64,000 nucleotides of DNA from Tepidanaerobacter acetatoxydans Re1 (GTDB lineage: Bacteria; Bacillota; Thermosediminibacteria; Thermosediminibacterales; Tepidanaerobacteraceae), in contig NC_019954.2 in NCBI RefSeq assembly GCF_000328765.2, positions 562,501-626,500 on the forward strand. Reading direction: 5' to 3'. How positions within the stretch are numbered: position 1 is the stretch's first letter; every line of letters starts with the position of its first letter. The notes beneath the pieces are model-generated. The model searched no databases. It was not told the DNA's origin and saw nothing but the letters and a program-made list of their open reading frames with translations. Made by a program: the position numbers and the translations under genes. Shown here piece by piece: positions 26,705 to 36,446 of the stretch.

Positions 26705-28606
26705 ATGTCTGAAGATTTTAAGTGTTTAAGTTGCGATAAAGCCAATTACAAATTGATAGAGAAAGCAAAAAACGAAAAAATCGAAACAGTCTGGGACAGG
26801 GCTGAAGCAATGCAGCCCCAATGTGGTTTTGGAGAAATGGGCCTTTGCTGCACTAATTGTTCTATGGGGCCATGCCGCATAGTTAAAGTAAGTGAAGACG
26901 GTCCCAAAAAAGGAATATGCGGTGCAGATGAAGACACTATAGCTGCAAGAAATCTTGCTCGTTCGATTGCTGCCGGCTCGTCTGCTCACTCTGACCACGG
27001 CAGGGATATTGCTCATGCCCTGTATAATGCCGCAAAAAATCCCGAATCAGGCTACAAAGTAAAAAATCCGGAGAAACTTATTTCTCTTGCAAAAGAATGG
27101 GGTATTTCAACAGAAAATCTCGATATAAAAGATATAGCTGCAAAGGTCGCTGAAACAGCACTTCAAGAATTTGGCAAACCTTTTGGGCATCTTAGATTTG
27201 TGGATAGAGCACCTGAGGATAGAATTGATATTTGGAAAAAGATGAATGTGGTGCCTCGGGCCATAGATAGAGATATTGTGGAAGTTTTACACTCAACACA
27301 TATCGGCTGTGATGCAGACTATAGGAATATTATGGTTGCGGCCACAAGAGCGGCGCTTAGCGATGGATGGGGCGGTTCCATGATAGGAACAGAGCTTTCG
27401 GATATCTTATTTGGCGTACCCGAGCCTCATGAGATTGAGGCAAATCTAGGAGTGTTTAAAGAAGACGAAGTAAACTTAGTAATACATGGCCATGAGCCTA
27501 CCTTATCAGAGGCTATACTTGTCGCTGTAAATGATCCGGAATTAGTTGAGCTTGCTAAAAAACAAGGTGCTGAAGGAATCAACCTTGTCGGCATGTGCTG
27601 CACAGGAAACGAAATTGCCATGCGGCACGGTATACCGATGGCAGGCAACTTTTTTCAGCAGGAACTTGCGATAATTACCGGAGCAGTAGATGCAATGGTA
27701 GTTGATGTGCAATGCATCATGCCGGCTCTGTCTCAAGTAGCAAAATGCTATCATACAAAACTCATAACTACCTCACCTAAGGCTAAAATCCCAGGTGCCA
27801 TTCATATGCAATTTAATGAGGAAGAGGCTATAGAATCGGCTAAAAAAATTGTAAGAGAGGCTGTAAGCAATTTTAAAAACAGACGTGGAAACATATTGAT
27901 TCCCCAAGAAAAATCCAAGGGCTTTGTAGGCTATAGCAATGAAGCCATTATAAATGCCTTGGATGGTGTTGCAAACAGCGTTGCCCATCCCATGGGTACG
28001 GTAAAACCCCTGGCAGATGCCATAAAGTCGGGAGTATTACGGGGAGCGGCAGCTATTGTGGGGTGCAACAACCACAAGGTTTTACACGATAAAGGCCATG
28101 AGGAACTTGCCAAAGAACTTATAAAAAATGATGTACTGGTTGTAACCACAGGATGCGGTGCTTATGCCTGTATAAAGGAAGGTCTTATGTCAAAAGAGGC
28201 GACTAAATTCTGCGGCAAAGGACTTGCTACTGTTTGTGAACTGGTAAAGATACCTCCGGTACTTCATATGGGCTCTTGTGTGGATATAAGCAGAATACTG
28301 CTGCTGCTTTCGGAGTTGGCTAAGTTTATGAATGTGGACATAAAAGATCTTCCGGCAGCAGGAGCGGCTCCGGAATGGATGTCGGAAAAGGCGCTTTCAA
28401 TCGGGACTTATGTCGTTGCTTCGGGAGTATATACCATGCTGGGAGTGGCACCACAAGTGACAGGTTCCGAGAACCTGACAAGATTCCTCACAGATGATAT
28501 TAAAGATATATATGGCGGGTGTTTTGATATAGAGGCAAATCCGCAGAAGGCGGCAGAAAAAATAATTGACCATATTGAGAAAAAGAGAAAATCCCTTAAC
28601 ATATAA
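26705..28606 (+). CDS. cooS: Anaerobic Ni-CO dehydrogenase catalytic subunit
   Basis: 633 residues, normal length. The N-terminal cysteines in CGFGEMGLCCTNCSMGPC (near residue 40) supply the B and D clusters. The C-cluster ligands are seen in GMCCTGNE near 295, GCNNHKVLHDKGH near 452, TTGCGAYAC near 480 and MGSCVDISR near 522. The enzyme interconverts CO2 and CO and, in this operon, would supply or consume CO at the acetyl-CoA synthase (the acsA role). The ATG at 26705 follows ATGAGGTGATGTT. Its cofactor gene cooC follows after 43 bases. Confidence 0.95.
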   Translation: MSEDFKCLSCDKANYKLIEKAKNEKIETVWDRAEAMQPQCGFGEMGLCCTNCSMGPCRIVKVSEDGPKKGICGADEDTIAARNLARSIAAGSSAHSDHGRDIAHALYNAAKNPESGYKVKNPEKLISLAKEWGISTENLDIKDIAAKVAETALQEFGKPFGHLRFVDRAPEDRIDIWKKMNVVPRAIDRDIVEVLHSTHIGCDADYRNIMVAATRAALSDGWGGSMIGTELSDILFGVPEPHEIEANLGVFKEDEVNLVIHGHEPTLSEAILVAVNDPELVELAKKQGAEGINLVGMCCTGNEIAMRHGIPMAGNFFQQELAIITGAVDAMVVDVQCIMPALSQVAKCYHTKLITTSPKAKIPGAIHMQFNEEEAIESAKKIVREAVSNFKNRRGNILIPQEKSKGFVGYSNEAIINALDGVANSVAHPMGTVKPLADAIKSGVLRGAAAIVGCNNHKVLHDKGHEELAKELIKNDVLVVTTGCGAYACIKEGLMSKEATKFCGKGLATVCELVKIPPVLHMGSCVDISRILLLLSELAKFMNVDIKDLPAAGAAPEWMSEKALSIGTYVVASGVYTMLGVAPQVTGSENLTRFLTDDIKDIYGGCFDIEANPQKAAEKIIDHIEKKRKSLNI

Positions 28607-28649
28607 AAATAACAAAAGTAACTATAAAGAACTAAAGGATGTGCTGCCC

Positions 28650-29429
28650 ATGAAGATAGCAATTACCGGTAAAGGCGGTGTAGGTAAAACCACGTTTGCC
28701 GGAGTTCTTTCGAAAGTATTGGCCGAAGACGGCTATGGGGTGCTTGCCGTTGATGCGGACCCAGATGCAAACCTTCCAATGGCTTTAGGTATTCCTGAAG
28801 AAAAATTATCATCTATAACCCCTCTTTCAGAAATAAAAGATATTATCGCTAAAAGAACTGAAGCTGTTCCAGGGGTATTTGGCCAGATGTTTAAGCTAAA
28901 TCCGAAAGTTGATGATATACCTGAAAAATATTGTATCGAACATGATGGCATAAAGCTTCTTGTAATGGGCACCGTAAAAGCAGGAGGTTCGGGGTGCATA
29001 TGCCCTGAACATGCTTTTCTGAGGGCATTGATGCAGCACCTGCTATTAACACCTCAGGAGGCATTGATAATGGATATGGAAGCGGGTATTGAGCATCTGG
29101 GAAGAGCTACGGCAGATTGTGTAGATGCGTTTATTGTTGTAGCAGAACCCGGCCAAAGGAGTATACAAACATTAAAAACTATTAAAAAGCTGGCTTTGGA
29201 TATTGGAATACAAAAAATCTTTGTGGTAGGTAATAAAATAAGGACTAATGAGGAAAAATCGTTTATAATAAATGCATGCGAAAATATTTCAATATTAGGC
29301 TTTCTTCCTTATGATGCGGCTCTAATTGAAGCGGATAGGCAGGGAAAAACACCTTTTAATAAAGGCGAATGTTATACTGATGAAGTAAGAGCTATCAAGG
29401 ATAAAATTTTAAATTTAATAAATAATTAA
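28650..29429 (+). CDS. cooC: CooC-type nickel-insertion ATPase
   Basis: 259 residues. The start is taken as ATG 28650 (MKIAITGKGGVGKTTF) behind AAGGATGTGCTGCCC, because the family begins with this deviant P-loop. VDADPDANLPMALG follows near residue 36, and the metal-binding pair is in GGSGCICPEH near residue 112. CooC is a MinD-like homodimer that loads nickel into the C-cluster of CO dehydrogenase with ATP hydrolysis. Placement right after cooS fits. A second CooC-like gene at 36447 probably serves the acetyl-CoA synthase. Confidence 0.9.
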   Translation: MKIAITGKGGVGKTTFAGVLSKVLAEDGYGVLAVDADPDANLPMALGIPEEKLSSITPLSEIKDIIAKRTEAVPGVFGQMFKLNPKVDDIPEKYCIEHDGIKLLVMGTVKAGGSGCICPEHAFLRALMQHLLLTPQEALIMDMEAGIEHLGRATADCVDAFIVVAEPGQRSIQTLKTIKKLALDIGIQKIFVVGNKIRTNEEKSFIINACENISILGFLPYDAALIEADRQGKTPFNKGECYTDEVRAIKDKILNLINN

Positions 29430-29447
29430 AATTAAGGAGGAAATGAA

Positions 29448-31127
29448 ATGAGTTATAAGAGTGATATCGAAATTGCCCAAGAGGCAAAAATCGAGCATAT
29501 TAAGGATGTAGCGACAAAAATTGGCCTATGTGAGGATGATATCGAATATTACGGTAAGTATAAGGCAAAAATCGATTATAATCTACTGAAACGCTTTGAA
29601 GATAAAAAAGATGCCAAGTTAATACTTACAACAGCTATTAATCCAACTCCTGCAGGTGAAGGCAAAACTACGACTACCGTAGGCTTAGGTGATGCACTCA
29701 GAAGGCTCGGTAAAAATGCAATGATAGCTCTGCGAGAGCCATCTCTCGGACCGGTATTTGGTATAAAAGGCGGTGCCGCAGGAGGCGGATATGCACAGGT
29801 AGTGCCTATGGAGGACATAAACCTTCATTTTACCGGAGATTTTCATGCCATTGGTGCGGCAAACAATCTTTTAGCAGCAATGATAGATAACCACATTTAT
29901 CAGGGAAATGAGCTCAACATCGATCCTCGTCGCATTACTTGGAAGAGATGTGTGGATATGAATGATCGACAGCTCAGATTTGTGGTTGACGGTCTCGGAG
30001 GGAAAGCCAATGGGACGCCACGAGAGGACGGTTATGATATTACGGTAGCTTCTGAGATAATGGCTGTATTTTGCCTGGCAAATGACATGGAAGATTTGAA
30101 AAATAGGCTTGCAAGGATAATAATTGGTTATACATATGATGGAAAACCGGTTACAGCCGGACAACTAAAAGCTCAGGGAGCTATGGCCGCACTTTTAAAA
30201 GATGCCTTTAAACCTAATTTAGTGCAAACCCTTGAAGGAACACCTGCATTTGTTCATGGAGGGCCTTTTGCCAATATAGCGCATGGCTGCAACAGTATAA
30301 TAGCGACAAAAATGGCTCTAAAACTTGCTGATTATGTGGTAACTGAGGCAGGCTTCGGCGCAGATTTGGGTGCGGAAAAATTCTTGGATATAAAATGCCG
30401 CATGGCAGATATTAGACCGGATGCCGTGGTAATTGTGGCAACTATTCGGGCCTTGAAATATAATGGCGGGGTCAAGAAAGAAGACTTAAATCAGGAAAAC
30501 CTTGATGCATTAAAGAAAGGTCTGCCAAATCTTTTGAAACATGTGGAGAACATTACCGAAAAATATGGCATACCGGCAGTTGTTGCTATCAATCAATTCC
30601 CCACTGATACCGAAAGAGAGCTGGCACTGGTTCAAGAAGAATGCAATCGTCTAGGCGTAAATGCAGTGCTTTCCGAGGTTTGGGCAAAAGGCGGCGAAGG
30701 CGGCTTGGAACTTGCAAAAGAAGTTGTGAGAATTATTGAAGAAGGTAAAAACAACTTCAAACCCATCTATGATTTAGATATGGGTATTGCAGATAAAATA
30801 ACTACTATAGCTAAAGAAATATACGGTGCTGATGGTGTCGAATTTGCCCCTGCAGCATTAAAAGAAATAAATACATTGGAAGAACTAGGATTTAAAAATG
30901 TGCCTGTATGTATAGCAAAAACCCAATATTCTCTAACCGATGATCCTAAACTACTAGGACGACCAACCGGATTTAAGATAAATGTAAGAAACGTAAAAAT
31001 TTCTGCAGGCGCAGGATTTGTTGTAGCACTTACCGGTGCTATCATGACAATGCCCGGCCTACCAAAGCGTCCGGCAGCAGAAAAAATAGATGTAGATGTC
31101 AATGGAAAGATAGCGGGACTCTTTTAA
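29448..31127 (+). CDS. fhs: Formate-tetrahydrofolate ligase
   Basis: 559 residues. The signature P-loop [15 protein letters not shown] is near residue 65 and [14 protein letters not shown] near residue 106. The C-terminal FTHS signature regions ([30 protein letters not shown]) are intact. The enzyme makes 10-formyl-THF from formate, THF and ATP. The reverse direction yields ATP during acetate oxidation. AAGGAGG precedes the ATG. It begins the methyl-branch genes within the operon. No formate dehydrogenase gene is nearby. Confidence 0.97.
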   Translation: MSYKSDIEIAQEAKIEHIKDVATKIGLCEDDIEYYGKYKAKIDYNLLKRFEDKKDAKLILTTAINPTPAGEGKTTTTVGLGDALRRLGKNAMIALREPSLGPVFGIKGGAAGGGYAQVVPMEDINLHFTGDFHAIGAANNLLAAMIDNHIYQGNELNIDPRRITWKRCVDMNDRQLRFVVDGLGGKANGTPREDGYDITVASEIMAVFCLANDMEDLKNRLARIIIGYTYDGKPVTAGQLKAQGAMAALLKDAFKPNLVQTLEGTPAFVHGGPFANIAHGCNSIIATKMALKLADYVVTEAGFGADLGAEKFLDIKCRMADIRPDAVVIVATIRALKYNGGVKKEDLNQENLDALKKGLPNLLKHVENITEKYGIPAVVAINQFPTDTERELALVQEECNRLGVNAVLSEVWAKGGEGGLELAKEVVRIIEEGKNNFKPIYDLDMGIADKITTIAKEIYGADGVEFAPAALKEINTLEELGFKNVPVCIAKTQYSLTDDPKLLGRPTGFKINVRNVKISAGAGFVVALTGAIMTMPGLPKRPAAEKIDVDVNGKIAGLF

Positions 31128-31155
31128 ACCTGTTTGACATAAAGGTGGTTTTCTG

Positions 31156-31983
31156 ATGAAACGTCTAAAACTTTTCATAGCAGCAAGCGAAGATACTACT
31201 GATCGTCCGGGTTTTTTCCAAGTAAAATATGGTGGAGAATTTGCTGCAAGAAAATTTTTGCCGCACCTGACAAACTTTAAAAATAACCCGGATTTTTGTA
31301 CAAAACAATGCTATCAATTTAGACAAAGGTTTGCATTAGATTTTACTGAAGATATCGCCAAGATTATGCTTTTCCCTTCGGTTTTGCCAGAACTTATCGA
31401 TGATGCACAATCGTATCTAAAAGATGCAATTCCTGCCCATGATATTCTCGTTGCCGTAGGGGTACATCCTGATATACTTATCGAACTTATCAGGAAAGCT
31501 ATAAGTGCCGGGTGTAAAGCGGTAGTAATTCCTCGGGAAGACCCGGATTGGTTGACCACCTCTTTTGTAAATAAATTAAAGAATATGTGCGAGACTAAAG
31601 GACTTGAATATGCCTTCCCTCGCCCCTTTTGTTCTCTTTCAAAAGGAAAGTTTATATATATCAATGCTTTTATTGACCAATTTAAAATAGGTAAACCTAA
31701 GTACGAAGTTATAACTGATGAAAAAGAAAATGTAATAGATGTAGATGTCAAATGTTCATCGCCCTGTGGTGCAACATATCATGTAGCTTCTGGTCTAATA
31801 GGTATAAACAGGGAAAATATGGTTGATGCTGCCAACAGACTATGGCATGTCTACCCTTGTCTTTCCAGTAGCCATATGGATCCTGAGATAGCAGATTCGC
31901 CCATGCATTTGGCAGCGTACATCAACCTTTATGCGGCAAAGGACGCTCAAAAAAATCATGAGGAGGACAGCTATGCTAATTGA
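31156..31983 (+). CDS. DUF166 family protein
   Basis: 275 residues. I recognise DUF166 from VKCSSPCGATYHVASGLIG near residue 200, with additional cysteines in PDFCTKQCYQF near residue 43 and the segment CKAVVIPREDPDWL near residue 121. The family is known mainly from methanogens and some anaerobes, is sometimes described as thymidylate-synthase associated, and has no proven activity. The cysteine pattern fits metal or Fe-S binding. It sits between fhs and fchA, and its last codons overlap the start of fchA by 11 bases, so it is translated with the folate genes. A folate-linked role is inference. Confidence 0.7.
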   Translation: MKRLKLFIAASEDTTDRPGFFQVKYGGEFAARKFLPHLTNFKNNPDFCTKQCYQFRQRFALDFTEDIAKIMLFPSVLPELIDDAQSYLKDAIPAHDILVAVGVHPDILIELIRKAISAGCKAVVIPREDPDWLTTSFVNKLKNMCETKGLEYAFPRPFCSLSKGKFIYINAFIDQFKIGKPKYEVITDEKENVIDVDVKCSSPCGATYHVASGLIGINRENMVDAANRLWHVYPCLSSSHMDPEIADSPMHLAAYINLYAAKDAQKNHEEDSYAN

Positions 31984-32602
31984 AAAAAGCTGTAAAGATT
32001 TTGTAGAAGTTCTTTCTTCCAAGGAACCGGTGCCCGGAGGAGGTGGAGCGGCAGCTTTGGTTGGGGCTATAGGTATGGCCTTGGGCAATATGGTGGGCAA
32101 TCTTACAGTGGGAAAAAAGAAGTACAAGGATGTAGAATCTGAGGTTTATGCAATCATGGAAAAGGCCACAAAGCTGCAAGAAGCTCTGCTGTCGATGGTA
32201 GATGGCGATGCAGAGGTTTTTGGCGAAGTAGCAAAGGTGTATAGTATGCCGAAAGAAACACATAAAGAAAAAGAAGCTAGGGCCGAAGCTATGGAAAAGG
32301 CATTAAAACAAGCCTGTACTGTGCCGATGGATATCATAAGAACGGCCGTAGAGGCGATTAAACTTCAGGCAAGACTTAGTGAAATAGGTTCAATTATGGC
32401 TTTAAGTGATGTGGGCGTTGGCGTCCTGTGCTTAAAGACTGCATTACTAAGTGGAAAGCTAAATGTAATTATAAATTTGAACGGGATAAAAGATGAAGAT
32501 TTTGTCTTAAAAATCAGCAAAGAAATGGATGCTTTAGTAGAGGAAGGCGTTAAGATTGCTGATGAAACTTACGATAAAGTAGAGCAGAGAATTAAAAAAT
32601 AA
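31973..32602 (+). CDS. fchA: Methenyl-THF cyclohydrolase (formiminocyclodeaminase family)
   Basis: About 209 residues from ATG 31973 behind GAGGAGGACAGCT. EPVPGGGGAAALVGAIG near residue 18 is the family hallmark, with the long four-helix body after it. In acetogens FchA converts 10-formyl-THF to methenyl-THF, the step between Fhs and FolD. The start overlaps the preceding DUF166 gene, suggesting translational coupling. Because FolD proteins are usually bifunctional, a separate FchA suggests that FolD here acts mainly as dehydrogenase. Confidence 0.9.
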   Translation: MLIEKSCKDFVEVLSSKEPVPGGGGAAALVGAIGMALGNMVGNLTVGKKKYKDVESEVYAIMEKATKLQEALLSMVDGDAEVFGEVAKVYSMPKETHKEKEARAEAMEKALKQACTVPMDIIRTAVEAIKLQARLSEIGSIMALSDVGVGVLCLKTALLSGKLNVIINLNGIKDEDFVLKISKEMDALVEEGVKIADETYDKVEQRIKK

Positions 32603-32620
32603 GCTAAGGAGGATAATTGA

Positions 32621-33474
32621 ATGGCTAAAATACTTAGTGGTAAGGAAGTAGCGGCAGCCTTAAAGGATAAACTTACTGAAGAAGTTAAAAAATTAAAAGA
32701 ACAGGGAAAGGCTTTAGGTTTATGCATAGTAATGGCTGGAGACAGGCCTGACTCTGCATCTTATATTAAAGGCGCCGTAAAACGGTGTACCGACGTAGGT
32801 ATTGACTGCCAGGTAGAAAAGCTTCCTGAGGAAATAAGCCAAGATGAGTTTTTAAAGGTTCTTGACAGATTAAATAAAGATTCTAAATAAATGGCATTAT
32901 TATCATGAGACCATTGCCACGTCAGATTTCGGAAGATGTGGTCAAATATAAAATAGCACCGGAAAAAGATGTAGATTGCTTTAGTCCTATTAATGTAAGT
33001 AAGGTAATGAGCGGCGATAATGACGGTTTTGCTCCATGTACTCCTGCTGCTGTAATTGAAATACTGGATTATTACGGTATCGGGCTTGAAGGTAAAAGAG
33101 CCGTTTTGATTGGAAGGAGTATGGTGGTAGGTCGGCCCCTTGCGATGATGCTCTTGAAAAGGAATGCTACTGTGACTATTTGTCATACGAGAACGAAAAA
33201 TCTGCCACAAGAAACTCAAAGAGCAGAAATACTTATCGCTGCAGCAGGGAAAGCCCGAATGGTTACCAAGGATATGGTAAGCGAAGGTGCTGTGGTTATC
33301 GATGTTGGAATCAATTTTGATGAAAACGGAAAGATGTGCGGCGATGTGGACTTTGATAGTGTAAGCCCTATAGCGGGTCAAATAACACCTGTTCCAGGAG
33401 GGGTTGGCTCTGTCACATCAACAGTGCTTGCCAAGCATGTAATTGAAGCCTTTAAGCTTCAACAAGGCTTATAG
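32621..33474 (+). pseudogene. folD: Methylene-THF dehydrogenase/cyclohydrolase, reading frame interrupted
   Basis: The first frame (32621-32890) reads a normal FolD N-terminus: MAKILSGKEVAAALKDKL, AGDRPDSASYIKGAVKRC, ending LDRLNKDSK at a TAA. The second frame resumes at once with INGIIIMRPLP, then GFAPCTPAAVIEILDYYGI, VLIGRSMVVGRPLAMML and a complete C-terminus to 33474. One additional A in the AAA before the TAA (32885-32887) restores a full 285-residue protein. The classical slippery heptamer for programmed -1 shifting is absent. FolD is an obligatory step of the pathway, so either the base is a sequencing error, or another FolD exists, or the break is tolerated. The identity is certain. 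Confidence 0.9.
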
Positions 33475-33486
33475 GAGGCAGTTGAT

Positions 33487-34133
33487 ATGATTATATCAAA
33501 GCAGAAGCCTTTTGAAGAAATACTGGAATTTTTAAATGGTAAGAATAAAATTTTTATAACAGGCTGCAGTCTATGTGCTACTTCATGCATGACAGGCGGC
33601 CAGCAGCAGATTGAAGAATGAAGGAAAAACTTGAGAAACAAGGGAAAATAGTGACTGGCTCTGTGATTCTAGACCCATCCTGCCATAAGCTGCAAGTAAA
33701 AGCAACTCTAAAAAAACAAAAATCTCAAATTAACGAGGCGGATGCCGTCTTATGTATGGCTTGTGGTGACGGCACCCAGACCGTGGCAAATTGCATAAAA
33801 ACTCCGGTATACCCTGCAAATGATACGCTATTTATCGGCGAAATAGAGAGGATAGGCCAATATCAAGAAGCCTGCAAAGCTTGCGGCCAATGCGAATTGG
33901 GCTGGACAGCAGGAATATGCCCAATAACAAAATGCGCCAAGAGTTTGCTCAATGGTCCATGTGGTGGCGCGAAAAATGGAAAATGTGAAATTAATCCGGA
34001 AAACGATTGTGCATGGATTCTAATTTATAATCGACTAAAAGATTTAGATATGCTGAATACGCTTTTAGAAATAAAGCCGCCCAAAGATTACAGCAAATCT
34101 TTACATCCCAGAAAGCTTGCGGCAAGCAAATAG
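33487..34133 (+). pseudogene. metV: Methylene-THF reductase zinc subunit, split into two overlapping frames
   Basis: ATG 33487 behind AGGAGG reads IISKQKPFEEILEFLNG, then GCSLCATSCMTGGQQQIEE, and stops at TGA 33619-33621. The second frame starts at the overlapping ATG 33618 with MKEKLEKQGKIVTGSVILD, then CHKLQVKATL, CMACGDGTQTVA, GNDTLFIGEIER-like AND/DTLFIGEIE, CKACGQCELGW and LLNGPCGGAKNGKCE. Together they equal one MetV of about 215 residues, the cysteine-rich partner of MetF. Adding one A before the ATGA would fuse them. The ATGA overlap could alternatively allow coupled translation of two pieces. Identity is strong. Intactness is unresolved. Confidence 0.82.
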
Positions 34134-34156
34134 TTAAATACAAGGAGGAACGTTAA

Positions 34157-35029
34157 ATGGGTCTAAAAGAAAAGTTAGAACATAATGAATTTGCAATTAC
34201 TGCTGAAATGGCTCCTCCTAAAGGCATTGATTTTGGCCGTATTAGAGAGTGCGCCCAAGCTGTGAAGGGCAGAGTGGATGCGGTAAATGTAACGGATTTT
34301 CAAAGTGCTGTGGTAAGGTCCTCATCACTGGGTGGAGCTAAGGTTTTACTTGAAGAAGGCCTAGAACCTGTAATGCAGATAACGGGCCGTGACCGAAACC
34401 GTATAGCTATCCAGGGTGAACTGTTATCGGCAGCGGCCTTGGGTATCAAAAATATATTAGCTTTAACCGGAGACCATCCAAGCATAGGCGATCATCCGGA
34501 AGCCCGAGGAGTCTTTGACATGGATTCGGTAGGCATTCTTCAGGCTGCTACAAAGTTGATGAACGGAGAAGATTTTAATGGTCATGAACTTTCTGGTATT
34601 CCTGAGTATTTTTTAGGTGCCAGTGTTACACCGCTGTATGAACCCGTTGAGCTGCAAATTATAAAAATGGTGAAGAAGATTCAAGCAGGAGCTAGATTTT
34701 TTCAAACTCAGGCTGTTTATGATATAGATGTTATTAAGGGTTTTATGGATAAAATAAAAGATTTGGATGCAAAAGTACTTGTAGGAGTAATACCGCTTAA
34801 ATCTGCCGGTATGGCAAAGCATATGAACAACAATGTTCCGGGTATTCATGTGCCGGATGAAATAATTGATAAAATGAAAAAAGCTCAGGACAAGGAAAAG
34901 GAAGGTCTTAATATTGCTGCTGAATTTATTAAACAAGTGAGAGAAGAAAAAATTTGTGCAGGAGTTCATATCATGGCGGTTGGAGCAGAAGAAAATTTGC
35001 CGGTATTATTTGATATGTGCGGATTTTAG
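34157..35029 (+). CDS. metF: Methylene-THF reductase, MetF subunit
   Basis: 290 residues. AITAEMAPPKGIDFGRI near residue 13, NVTDFQSAVVR near residue 44, ILALTGDHPSIGDHPEARGVFDMDSV near residue 98 and GARFFQTQAVYDID near residue 178 match the TIM-barrel FAD enzyme. It reduces methylene-THF to methyl-THF, the last folate step before methyl transfer by AcsE. AAGGAGG precedes the ATG. In the MetVF type the cysteine-rich MetV is the partner. No RnfC2 or HdrA-like subunit lies nearby, so the electron donor cannot be read from this locus. Confidence 0.93.
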   Translation: MGLKEKLEHNEFAITAEMAPPKGIDFGRIRECAQAVKGRVDAVNVTDFQSAVVRSSSLGGAKVLLEEGLEPVMQITGRDRNRIAIQGELLSAAALGIKNILALTGDHPSIGDHPEARGVFDMDSVGILQAATKLMNGEDFNGHELSGIPEYFLGASVTPLYEPVELQIIKMVKKIQAGARFFQTQAVYDIDVIKGFMDKIKDLDAKVLVGVIPLKSAGMAKHMNNNVPGIHVPDEIIDKMKKAQDKEKEGLNIAAEFIKQVREEKICAGVHIMAVGAEENLPVLFDMCGF

Positions 35030-35050
35030 AAACTGACGGGAGGATTTATG

Positions 35051-36433
35051 ATGACAAAAAAGATTGTCATTATTGGTGCAGGCCCCGGCGGATATGTAGG
35101 TGCAATAAAAGCTGCAAAAATGGGAGCCGAGGTAACCATAGTAGACAAGGATAAGGTTGGAGGGACCTGCTTAAATCGTGGATGTATTCCGACTAAAGCG
35201 CTGCTTGCATCAAGTGATGTTCTGACAAATGTAAAAGAAGCCAAAGATTTTGGGATAATGATAGAAGGAGAAGTAAAGCCGGATATTAATTTTATGATGG
35301 ATAGAAAGGATAAAATCGTTGAGCGCCTTGTAAATGGCATAGAATTTTTACTTGACAAAAACAATGTCAAATTTGTTAAAGGCTGCGGAAGAATTACTGA
35401 TAAAAATCATGTAGAAGTGGTTAAAGACGATAACTCCATTGAAGAACTTGAAGCTGATGCTATAATCATAGCTACGGGTTCGCTGCCGGCTCAGATTCCT
35501 ATATTTCCTTATGATGGTAAAAAAGTTATTATTAGTGATGAGGCGCTAAATCTCAGAGAAATCCCAAAGAGCATGATAATAGTAGGAGCCGGTGTAATAG
35601 GATGTGAATTTGGAATGTTTTTCAACAACTTAGGTACATCTATTACAATGGTTGAAATGATGGATCATGCTTTGCCTTTGGAGGATAAGGAAATTGGCAG
35701 GGAAATGGAAAAGGTTTTAAAGCGAAAAAAAATAAAACTGCTGCTTAAATCTAAAATAGAAAAAGTCGAAAAAACCGATGCAGGGGTAAAGGCTATACTG
35801 GACAACGGCAAGGAAATCCAGGCAGATATGATGCTAGTAGCCATTGGTCGAAAGGCGAACACCTCAGATATAGGTCTTGAGCAGCTAGGGATTGCTATGG
35901 ATCGAGGCCGAATCCTTGTAAATGAGTATATGCAAACGAATGTAGAAGGTATTTATGCTATCGGCGATGTAGTTCCGGGGCCGCAACTTGCTCACTTGGC
36001 TTCGGCTGAAGCTGAATGTGCAGTGGAAAATATTTTAGGGAATGCATGCAAGATGGATTATCGAGCAGTACCTCGGGGAGTGTTTACAGATCCTGAGGTA
36101 TCGGGAGTAGGCCTTACTGAAGAAGAAGCATTGGCCGAAGGATATAGTATCAAAAAAGGCGATTTTGCTTTTAGGGCTCTTGGGAAAGCACAGGCTATGG
36201 GACAATTTTTTGGTAAGGTTAAAATTATTGCAGATAAAAAAACTGACAGATTGTTGGGTGCTTCTATCATCGGACCTCATGCCACAGATATTATTCATGA
36301 ATTGGTTGTAGGTGTAAAATACGGCTTAACAGCCGAGCAATTAGGAAAAGTTATTCATTCCCATCCGACTTTAAGTGAAGCAGTCATGGAAGCACTTCAG
36401 GATGTAAACGGACAATCGGTGCACAAATTGTAA
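35051..36433 (+). CDS. lpdA: Dihydrolipoyl dehydrogenase
   Basis: About 460 residues. I prefer ATG 35051 (seven bases from GGGAGG) over the adjacent ATG 35048. The FAD site IVIIGAGPGGYVGAI starts at residue 4 and the redox disulfide is in GGTCLNRGCIPTKALL near residue 39. The NAD site is IIVGAGVIGCEFGMF near residue 178, and the C-terminal active-site HSHPTLSEAVMEA contains the His-Glu pair. It oxidises dihydrolipoamide with NAD. In this operon the only lipoyl carrier is GcvH (42715). Glycine decarboxylase P and T genes are absent, so the lipoyl partner pair probably serves another redox task, as in several acetogen clusters. Confidence 0.93.
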   Translation: MTKKIVIIGAGPGGYVGAIKAAKMGAEVTIVDKDKVGGTCLNRGCIPTKALLASSDVLTNVKEAKDFGIMIEGEVKPDINFMMDRKDKIVERLVNGIEFLLDKNNVKFVKGCGRITDKNHVEVVKDDNSIEELEADAIIIATGSLPAQIPIFPYDGKKVIISDEALNLREIPKSMIIVGAGVIGCEFGMFFNNLGTSITMVEMMDHALPLEDKEIGREMEKVLKRKKIKLLLKSKIEKVEKTDAGVKAILDNGKEIQADMMLVAIGRKANTSDIGLEQLGIAMDRGRILVNEYMQTNVEGIYAIGDVVPGPQLAHLASAEAECAVENILGNACKMDYRAVPRGVFTDPEVSGVGLTEEEALAEGYSIKKGDFAFRALGKAQAMGQFFGKVKIIADKKTDRLLGASIIGPHATDIIHELVVGVKYGLTAEQLGKVIHSHPTLSEAVMEALQDVNGQSVHKL

Positions 36434-36446
36434 GGAGATGATTTAA

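Noticed and set aside
32880-32895. Programmed -1 frameshift in folD
   Set aside because: The bases TCTAAATAA do not form an X-XXY-YYZ slippery site and no downstream pseudoknot was seen. A one-base loss is simpler.
32761-33381. Minus-strand frame of 206 codons opposite folD
   Set aside because: The plus strand encodes clear FolD sequence in two frames. The long antisense frame has no family resemblance and no ribosome site.
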